Shown: positions 45,879 through 56,655 of the stretch, in pieces
Numbering within the stretch: the stretch's first letter is position 1
Layout: the number at the start of each line of letters is the position of its first letter
NCBI RefSeq assembly: GCF_027409185.1
Contig: NC_084467.1
Coordinates: 18,280,501 to 18,344,500, forward strand
DNA: 64,000 nt
DNA from: Cynocephalus volans
Lineage: Eukaryota > Chordata > Mammalia > Dermoptera > Cynocephalidae
Direction: 5' to 3'
The notes under the pieces: generated by a model
What the model was told of the DNA's origin: nothing
The model's database searches: none
The model's input: only the letters and a program-made list of their open reading frames with translations
Made by a program: the position numbers and the translations under genes

Positions 45879-46491
45879 CTATTTCCACTGTTGCCCATAA
45901 GTATCCTGATAAAATTCCTGGTTGTCATTATTGTAACCATAGTTACCAGAATAGTCACCACCTTGCTGAAGCGGCTGCTGAGCGATGGGTTGGGAACCCC
46001 AGTTCTGTTGGTTGTTGGTCTGACGACGCTTGGAATCAGGTTGGTTGTACCCATCTGCCTTTCTCTTGCCTCCTACATTGCCCCCACGATTGCCCCGAGC
46101 TCCACGGGAACCACGGCCTCTCTGCTGTTGGGCAGGACCCCCTCTGCCACCCCTAGAGCCTCTTGGTGGTCCCAAAGGTGCCCCCCTCTGTGAATAGCCA
46201 GCTCTACCTCTTGGAGGTGGTGCTCCCCGCCCCCTTGGTGGTGGTGGAGCACCTCGCCCTCCCCTTCCTCCTCCTCTTCCTCTTACTGCATAGCCATCAT
46301 CATAGCCGTAGTAGGGATCTTCATAGCCTCCACGATAGTCGTGATAATCATAACCATAGTAATCATCATAGTAATCTTCATAGCCATAGTAATCTGGAGG
46401 GTAGCCATATCCACCTCTCCCCCCACCACGACCCCGACCTCTAATTGGAGGTGGCATGCGAGGAGGAGGGTGATAGTAATAATCTTCATAC
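45879..46491 (-). CDS. HNRNPR: HNRNPR terminal coding exon (RGG/YG tail)
   Basis: Acceptor CATTGCTAG precedes 46491 and the first base completes an Ala codon. It encodes [12 protein letters not shown], a run of YYGY/DYYD repeats, RGRGG and PPPRGRG boxes, a QQQRGRG segment, the [15 protein letters not shown] signal and the Gln/Asn/Gly-rich end, with stop TAG at 45879-45881. This disordered tail carries RNA-binding RGG boxes and sites for arginine methylation in the family. GC content is far above its surroundings. The spot homologous to the SYNCRIP alternative donor (about 46110-46120) reads GTTCCC, a poor donor. Confidence 0.97.
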
Positions 46492-49400
46492 CTAGCAATG
46501 GAGGGAAGGGAGAAAAGAAAAAAATTAGTTTACTTCAAAACTCTTCCGGATTTTGTCTTATTAACCTGATCTCCGTTATCAAGTTATTTACTTTTTTTGT
46601 TTTGTTTTGTTTTTTGATGGCTGGCTGGTACGGGCATCAGAACCCATGACCTTGATGTTACAAGGCTGTGCTCTAACTAATTTATTAGCTAACCAGCCAG
46701 CCTTCAAGTTATTTACTTTTGTTCAAAGTTGTATCTATTAAAATGCAGACTCACGCAGTGCTTCTGGAGGCCTGTCTAGCAGCTTGACGCTCTTTCCTTT
46801 TCTTGTCTGGTGGCTTGGCTAAGACTATTTCAATTTCTTCCCCTTCTATTTCTTTGCCATTCATTTCATCCATAGCCTATACAAAATTAGAAAAACAACT
46901 TTATTTTACAAGTAACAGTATTTTAAAACAGAACACAAATTATCATTTGATATACCTAATAAACAATTTACTTCACAATTATCTTAATTTGCCAAAGATG
47001 AATCTAGCCAGAAAGTAAAAACAAAAAAACACACAAAAAAGTAACTTCTCTCTTAACCTTATCATCTTATATGTAAGCTACTTTGAGAACAAAATTGGTG
47101 TCCTGCTATTATATTTTAAAATTTAAAAGAGCTGCCTATCATGGCTCCTTAATTCCAAATAGCTAAGTTCTTAAAGCTTAGCCATACCAAAAATACAAGT
47201 CCATATCAAGGGAAAATGCCAGTATTTATACAAACAACACAAAAACTACTTAACTTTTCAGGATTCATATCTTTCTTTTTCTTTTTTTGGTCAGACCCAA
47301 CAGCCTCTTTCATTCCTGTCAAGGGGAGTGCTAACCTCTCCTTTCATACAACCTGAGGATTCGTATTTTTAAATAAACATGTAGCATTTAGCATACAGTT
47401 CTTGGGGGCTGTCTGGTTAAATCAGTTGGTTAGAACATGGTGCGGACAACACCAAGGTCCAGGGTTCGATCCTGTACTGGCCAGCCACTGCCCCACCTCC
47501 TAAAAAATACAGGTCTTACACGGTTCTTACACAAAAATTTCAAGGATTTGAAACACAAAATGAGGTTATCAGTGAAATTCAACAAGATACTGACAAAAAA
47601 ACCCTTGCAACCCTTAACCTGGAACATATGTGGGTACTTCAAAGAAGTTCATGGAAAAATAGAATTAAAAGATAATACGAATCTTGCCATGAACTTCTGG
47701 AAGTGGCCTCATACTTTGCCTGAATAATTAAAAGCACAGAGCCCAGAAAAGACCTGGACTAACGAAGACTCAAGCAATCTCCTAGAAAGCAGTAATCAAG
47801 CATTCCATGTTCTAGTCCTTTATTCATGCTGTTCCACCTAACAACCTGTGCCACATATTCCAAGGTTCAGGTACTCAGTAACAAAATGTCCCCTCCTCAC
47901 CATATTGTTTCCCTATACAACTTTTATCCCCTCTGGGCATACAAAATAAAATGTTCTCTCCATGAAGAGCCTTCAGTGATTTATAAGTATCTAGACAAAA
48001 ATAGTCTTTCTTTAGATTTCAATGTTCCCCATTTACTACTTCACCTTTGGACTGCTTCAGCTAAAGCAACTAAACAAGTCTACAAAAGTTTCCTAGTATA
48101 AATAAAAGAATGGAATATCTACTCTGCCCTGATGATCCTGGAGTTGACTTCCAGTTCCTGGACTAGAAATTCTGTAATTTCTCTTTTTTTGCTTGTTTTA
48201 TTTTTGGCAGCTGGCCAGTAAGGGGATCTGAACCCTTGACCTTGGTGTTATCAGCAACATGCTCTAACCAAGTAGGCTAACCGGCCAGCCTGAAATTCTA
48301 TAATTTCGGGCCGGCCTGTGGCTCACTCGGGAGAGTGTGGTGCTGATAACACCAAGGCCCCGGGTTCGGATCCCATACAGGGATGGCCGGTTCGCTCACT
48401 GGCTGAGCGTGGTGCTGACAACACCAAGTCAAGGGTTAAGATCCCCTTACCGGTCATCTTTAAAAAAAAAAAAAAAAAAGAAATTCTATAATTTCATAGC
48501 CTTCTTTGGTAAACCATCCTACCCATTCTTATAAATATTTTAAATAAGGAAAACCAGTTATTTAATACCAACTGAATCAAAAGGAATATTTAGAATGTAT
48601 GACGTTATTACCTATCTGTGTTCTATACCACTGGAAATTTCAGAAGCCAAACATTAAATTCTGTACTAAGGTGTGAATTTTATGAATAATACAGCCTCAC
48701 TAATTAGCTTCTATCAACAAACAAACCAACTAATTCTATACCAGTCAAACTATGATCAAGGAGTAAATCAACTATTATGTACAAGAAATATTTCTAACAA
48801 TTACTGAAATTAGCAAAACAGTCAATGCAATTCTAACTCTAAAATGAATAAAGGCAAAACTATGAAGAACTAACCGCACCATTACAACACATCTATTGAA
48901 TTAAATATGCTGTACTTATATGTAAAGTCATGTACTACTCAGTTTCTTTCATAGGTTCACAAAACTGAGGTAAGGGCTGGCCAGTTAGGTTAGTTGGTTA
49001 GACCACAGTGTTACAACATCAAGGCCAAGGGTTCGGATCCCCTAACCCACCAGCTGCACCCCCCCCCAACATTTCTTGGAAAAATGGAATTAAAAGATAA
49101 TGCGTACTGGCCAGCTGTCTCCCCACCCCACCCCAATCAAAAAAATAATAACAATACAAAACTGAGATAAAAAGAGTAGCTATAATACATTCACTATCTA
49201 TTTATTTATTATTTATGATGACTAATTAGTATACCTTGTAATATTTACAAGGCATCATGCTATCAAACCTTAGGCTTACAAAATAGAGATAAAAAAATAA
49301 CTTGCCTAAGTTCAAAACCTCAATAATAATCTGGCTTTGAAATGTAGTCTTAACCTGTTATACCTCTACGACTTTACAGAGATGAAAATTCCAAAGCTTA

Positions 49401-52400
49401 GCAAAAGCCAAAAACCAATGTTATTTCAGTTTTTTAAAAATTGAAACATAGTTGATTGTACATATCTGTGAAGTACAGCACTGAATATCAATACTTGTGT
49501 GCAATATGTGATGTTCAAATCACGATAATTAGTATATTCAACATTATACAATGTAATCGATTTTCGTGACCCCTTACCAATTCCTCCCTTACCCCCCACT
49601 CCTGCCCCTTTCTCACCTCTGGCAACCTCAGTTCTGTTATCTTTTTTTGAAAGTTCAATGTATTATTGTGATTGTTATTTATTTTTTAGTCCCACTTATA
49701 AATAAGGATTTATTTCAATTTTTAAAGTCACTTTGTGTTTAACAAGTTTCAACAACAAAATTCAAATATCAAGAAGCAAAATCTCAAAATTTCTACCTTA
49801 ACAGCTGCTCCTCTGTCTTCAAAATGAACAAATGCATAATCTTTCAACTTCTTCACTCTTTCAAGTTTTCCAAATTCAGAAAATGACTTTTCCAATATTT
49901 CTTCTGTCACTGTAGTAGCCAAGTTTCTCACAAATAAAACTTTCACCTAAGAGCAACAAATACACAAATTTGGCATTGGCTTACTTAATTTTGGCTGAAG
50001 TCTTATATTTAAGTATTTCTTCCTGTTTTCATGGCATAAGGTTTCCTTCTCTAAAACATTCAGTGCTAAAAGTGCTGTCATAGGAAGTATGAGAATCTGC
50101 CGAGAAAATGATTCTGATATTAGTTGCCAATTTATATAATTGTTGGTTCCTGTCTTCTCCCACCCTGTCATTAAAGAACCTAACACTGTGAACAGAACCT
50201 TCAAACCAACACGTAATTATTACTAGGTTGATTCATAAATTAACATGGTCCCTAAGTACCCCCTCCCCAAACAACAAGTTTTTCTGTTTTGTTTTTTTCC
50301 CCTTAGAACTGGATAACCTTCTAAAGTTCATATGAAAAAATAAACAAGAAAGAACAGCCAGGAAAAAAATAAGAGCAAAATTTACAGACTAGCCCTGTTG
50401 GATATAAACAAACTATAATGCTTAAATGACTGAATCAGCATAGTGTTAATCAGAAAAAAAGATAAAAGTTGGACCATATCTCACACTATATACCAGGATA
50501 AACTCCAAATAGATAAAAAATTTAAATAATGAAAGGAAGGGGGGTGGGAGGAAGCTATGAAAGTATTAGAAGAAAATAAGGGTGACTCCTTTATCCAATA
50601 CTGGAGTGGGGATGGCCTTGTGACTTAAAATTTACAAGCCATGAAAGAGTGATATATTCAATTACTAAAAATCAATTTCTACAAGGCAAAAAATACCATA
50701 AAACGTCAAAAGACAAATGATAAATAGGGAACAAATACTTGCAACTTATATCACAAAGATATATATCAGAGCACCAGAAAATAAGAAAAAGCTCAACTGA
50801 AAAGAAAAACAGGCAAAATTTATGAATGTGTGGTTCAGACAAAGAAACACATATGGTCCTCAAAATATATTTAAAGCTCAAACTCATGCGAATAGTAAGA
50901 GAAGCAAATCATTAACAGCATTGAAATACCATCTGTTATCAGACTGGCAAAATCCAAAAGTTTGATCATACACTGTTTCGTCAAGGATGAGGAAAATAGA
51001 CCTCTTGTGTTTTGCTGCTGGGAGTATAAAATGGTACACCTCCTACAGAGGGGACTGTGGCAATAGTTTAATAATTACAGATGCATTTACCCTTTGTCTA
51101 CAATTCTACCCTTAAGAATCCATCCTACAAATGTATCTGCACTTGTATCAATTGACACGATACAACCTTATTCATTTACAGTACAAGGTACTTCAAAAAA
51201 CTCATGGAAAAATGGAATTAAAAGACATGAATTTCCATGAACTTTTTGAAGTACCCTTATATTATAATAACAAAAGATTAGAAACAACTCGATGTCCAGC
51301 TAGCTGAATATACTGTGGTGTTTCCATAAATGGAATATTACGTAGCCACAAAAAATAAGGAAGAGCTCTGTGAGCTGACATAGAAAAATTGCCAAGATAC
51401 ACTATCAGTGAGACACATTCCCCCCATTTTTACATCTCCAAAATAGGGATACAACTTACAGTCAATGTGATAAGTAAGCACTGTGCTATAGTGTAACTGG
51501 CAGCATTTTATAATATCTCAGTGGTACATACAATAGTAGTGTTATTTCCCTATAGCTGATGAAACAGGATGGTAAGTAAAGCAAATATAGATCAGTGAAT
51601 ACAGTAGGCTACTAGCAACCATTCATGTAAGAACTAAGGAAAATAAGAATATATACTCATGTGTGCCTAAGGAAACACTAAAGGAATAACGCACAGATTA
51701 CTAAAACGGGATGCTTTATAGGGGAAAGGGACATATAGTAGCCCCGGGGATAGGTGTATAAGTATGACCTCTCTGTCTATACCTTTCTGTGTAACTTTTG
51801 ATTTCTGAACAAAAGAAACATCACCTATTCAAACAAAAAATTAACAAGTCCACTGAACTAATTGTACCTCAGATAAAGGGCTATAGGAATAAGGATCTGG
51901 GGAGAAGACAATGATTCAACAGGAAAAAACTAACATTTTCACCTCTACTTCTTTCCCTTTATTTTTCTCAATGTTGTTATATTGAGGTCTAGCCTCTACA
52001 TTAGACAGGCCCCCACTGGTTTATTTACTTTTTTTTTTTTTTTGGTTACCTCAACGCAGATCTTTTATTCTTTTCTGTGATGGAACCATAACATAGTACA
52101 CAAAAATTACTTGTTGAAATTATGTTTAAAAATGTTCAACAGAAAAAAAGGGTCCCTTTAAGAGAGATACTTATAGGCTCTTAGGTTCTGGTTGATTAGA
52201 AAACTGACCCAACTTTGCAAAGAATCTTCAGTGAACTTTAACACTGACAGAGTGAACAGCAGAAGCTTTACTCTAATGAATAAACTTTTTCTTTCAATTA
52301 AAAAACAATAAAGGAGTCAGTTTATACTTGATCCCCAGTTTATAGAGGCCTCCTTCACTCTGAAACCTGTTTTTGATACAGAAAGAAGAATAGTTACTAG

Positions 52401-55400
52401 TAATAAAATCTCAAGGTTTCTAACCCTAAAAAGAGATTTAGGATGAATTTCCATCTGAAATGTTTACCAGGGGTACGTGAAAAGTGATGGATAAGCAAAT
52501 TACTAGCTACACTTTAGATTTTCAGGGGATTTTATTCCTCCCTTATAATGTGTAATATATCTATAACGCTATTTTTAAATGTTTGTCAGCACCACGCTCA
52601 GCCAGTGAGCCAACCGGCCATCCCTATACAGGATCCGAACCGGTGGCCTTGGTGTTATCAGCACCGTACCCTACCGAGTGAGCCACGGGCTGGCCCCTAA
52701 ATGTTTGTATAGAAAAAGCAATACAGGCTATGCTTAGTATCTACAGGTAGTCTCAAAGTTGTAGTGGATCTTATAGATTTATCCAGCCTCAATAAAATAG
52801 ATGACATCCAAGTTCAGTAATTTGTCCAAAGTCATAATTGTATTGTAGAATAAACAACTGGAAATAAAAATCAAGCTAGGAAAAAAGTAAAAATTAAAAA
52901 TAAGGGCTATTTAGGTCCCCAGTCCCTTTCCTAGACACCCATATACTAAAGGAATATGAGACAAAAGATACTGAGCAGCACTTTTGAGAGCCTCTCTGGT
53001 TCATTCTCAATGAATCTTTTCTGCTTAACTCAAAGAGGTCTTTGCCCACAAAGACTTTACCATACTAGTATAAACTGCAATACTTCTCTAAATTAGTCAG
53101 AGCGAGGACTTGCCTCTCCAAAATCTGGAATAAAAAGCTTGTGGGAAAGACTTCTCAGTCAAGAAGAATCCAGCCACTAATTCATGGTCATCCATAGAGT
53201 TGCTGCTTCCCCAAGAAGGGAACAGACATAAACAAAATACTCAAGAACTCACTGCAAACAGCAGAGACTCTGCAGCAGGGACTCTGACGTGTCCCTTCAA
53301 TCCTAGGAGTCACCCAAAGGAAAGCCTAAGAACCAGGACTCATGGCACCAGCATTTACCAGGCAAATATCCTAGCAATGCAAGGACAGGGCTTAGGAGGA
53401 AACTGAGGGCCCTCCACAGGACTTGCCATGCATATTTTGCCACTACCAAATAACAGCAAACATGACAATCCTATACCTTTCTTCATGGGGACAATACTCT
53501 AAGGGAACTTGACCATTAAAAAAAGAAAAGCTTAAAAAAAGAAAAAGAAAAATTAGCTATAAATCTAAATAAAATATAATTCATGGCCATGTGATAAAAG
53601 TCATACTATGGTCAATGAAGGTTATAATTTATAATCTCCAAAACATTATTTCTCTCTTTACTCATCAAGATCTTGTCATTTTATTACCTCTATATCCCTC
53701 TTAGTGCCTAACACTAAACAGATATTCAGTGTATATGAAAACACTTAATTGAAGGGATTTCATTTTGGTTCCTTTTGCACATTTAATTGGCAGGAAAGGG
53801 GATGGTTAATGAAAACGCCTGAATAGCAAGACAGGCTGTTAACTTCAGTGTTAAAGTAGCTCCTTGCCTAAACAGTTAATTAAGGTCAAGAGCTACAATT
53901 TGTATTTATCATAAAACTAGAAAAATTTGAGCTTTATTCTGAGTACAAAATTTAAATGATAACCCTACCCCCACCCCAAGCAACTGCATTTACCTTAGCC
54001 ATGACTTCTGGATCTGGTTCTTCCACAGGGTCAGCCCATTCAACTGTAACTACATTTCCCCATACTTTTACTTTTCCACTCATCAGCCGGCGTCTGGCTT
54101 GTGCTGCTGACTTGTGATCCTCATATTCAAGGAAGCAGAACCCCCGATTCTTCTTTTTGTCATCGGGTTGATGATAGAGAATAACGTCCACCAAACCCTC
54201 TGTTAAACCAACATCCAGATATATAAGCCAAAAGCATCCACCACACATCTAACGATTAGGCAGACCTAATTCCACTTGCTGATGAGCAAAAAATAATTGG
54301 AGAAGCCTCAAAATAAGCCACTAATTACCTAGCAATCAGATCAGCATAATTAGTTATGGGGTTTGAGACAGTATTTCATGTTCCCTTTTGATTTTAGGGG
54401 TCCTATAGGTATAGCCATACACTACAGGTCCAACTACTGTATTTTGACATTTAACATTGTACAGTGTTTTAGAGTATTTGATATAACGTGACCTCATAAT
54501 TTATAAAAGGACTATCAAGGACCTTAACAACCAAATTAATATAAATCCAAGAGAACTTTCATCAACTAATCATGGCCAAAAATCTTCCTTGAATCTAACT
54601 TAAATGTTAGTGTTTTAGCAAGAATCAAAGTGATTGCTAAATATTAGCGTCCCTCTGGTCTTAGTCCTTTGCCCTTGCCTCTCTATATATATTCTTTCTA
54701 GGTAATGTCAGCTAGCCCTACTTTTAAATACTATCTATACTCTCATAAATGTTTAGATTTTTATTTCTAGGCCAGACTTCTCCAAGCTCCAGAAGTGCCT
54801 GTTTGCCTGACATATCCCTTTTGATGCCTTAGACATTTCAAATTTAACATGTCCAAAATTGCACAATGCCAAAAACTATTCCCTATAATTCCCTAATAAA
54901 CAGTGCCATCCACCCAGCTGTCAAGCCAGAAATCAATGAGACATTCTTCATTTCTTCCTTTACTTCATCTCCCCTATCCAATACCAAACCCATTTACTTC
55001 TATCTCTATTGCTATTATCCTAGTCCAATCTTTTATGTGAACTATGACAGCCTCAACTAATTTCCCAGCTTCTACGCTTGACCCCCTCTCCAAGTCTTCA
55101 TCCACATAGCAGAAAGAATAATATTCTGTAAACATGAAACATGTTATTCTCTGCTTAAGACTTTCAAATACCTTCTCATTGTATATACAATAAAATCTAA
55201 ACTCCTTACATAGTCTACAAAAGCCCTGCGTACTTCCTCTCATACAATTCTATTCTAACTCTACCTTTGAACAACATTGTCCTTCTCTCAGTTACTTTAA
55301 TATACTGAATTTTTTCTTGCCTTGAAGCCTTGGCATAAGTTGCTCTCTTGGAATGCACTTCCTTTTGCTCTTTGTATGCTACATCCTCCTCCACTCTTTT

Positions 55401-56623
55401 GGTCTTGATTGAAATGCCACCTTACCGTAAAAATCTTCCATAACTGTCAAAACAGGGATAGTAGGTATTCCCTAGCTAAACATCTTGCATTTCCCCATTC
55501 ACAGTGCTTTATCACAGTGTGTAAATATTTTTAAATTTTTTTTTGTCTTATCTCCTTTCCCAGAATGTAGGCTCTGTGAGGGCAGAGAATAGGTCTCATC
55601 TACCACTGTATCTCGCACACAGCACAATGCCAGGACTTAACAGGCACTTTAATAAACATCAGCTGAAGGAATGCATAAGTGGACATGAAGCCAGAAAAGA
55701 GCTGGTAGATAATAAAAGAGTGATGAGGTCAAAGAACTGTGCCAGTAAGGGTATTTGACCAAAACAATTATAATGGGTAGTAGCAGTGGTTACAAAGTGG
55801 AATGCTAGAAATCAAGATTTCAGAGTGGGTAGAATTTCTGGTGACAAGATCCAGAAGGTAATCTGGATATGGTGGAGCTGAAGTAAAGAACTAGAGATGA
55901 GGTGATCACAGAACTAGGAGTCTAGAGTCTTGGATGGTTCATCTGCACAGATATTAAAGGTACTAAAGAACAAGTCGATTTAGGGCAGAAGAAGAAGACT
56001 ATAAGCCAGAATCAATCTTCAGATTAATAAATAAAAGGATGAAACCAGAAGAGCAATAGATAACAGCTTTAAGGAAGGGGAAAAGAGAATATTACTGGAT
56101 GACAAAAATGTAAATGAATAGTGGTTTTCACAAGGGGAGGCAGTGATGTAAAACAGTGTTTTTAAATCATAGGTAGTATCAGTGGATCTTGGCATTTAAA
56201 AAAATGAAATGGAATACAAAATAATAAATCATGTGCAATAAATGGAAGTATGGTTTTATTAAATTGTTTCAGTTATACATAAATGACCTGTGATATAAAA
56301 CGTTCTTCCAAATTAATTCCATGGATTTAGAGTTGGAAATTGAAAAAAATCTAACCTAGACAAGGCAACAGGTAGGAGGAAGTAGAACTTTCATCCTCTT
56401 GGCCCTAAGGTACACTGAACGTCAGGGAGAAAAAAGTCTTCACTTGAGGGCCACAGAGCAAAGGCTCTGGCAAAAACCAAGATTCAATTAAAACAAAGAA
56501 ATGAATGGAACATTTAAGAAATTAAGGATATGAGAAAACTTGCTTAGTCCAAACCAGTATAAAACAGAAAGGAAGCAATTTAGTTATGGAAGACTTTAAT
56601 TCTTAGTGTGATATACACCTCCA

Positions 56624-56655
<32 letters not shown>

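Noticed and set aside
46270..46420. Repetitive ATAGTAATC-like pattern as a CRISPR or satellite array
   Set aside because: It is coding sequence for the YYG/DYY repeats of HNRNPR. This is nuclear mammalian DNA.
45764..46444. Overlapping plus-strand ORFs of 90-130 codons
   Set aside because: Shadow frames of the GC-rich, repetitive HNRNPR tail exon.
45879..46457. Assignment to SYNCRIP (hnRNP Q) because of the shared RGG tail
   Set aside because: [40 protein letters not shown] and the [14 protein letters not shown] end fit HNRNPR. SYNCRIP has different residues at these places.
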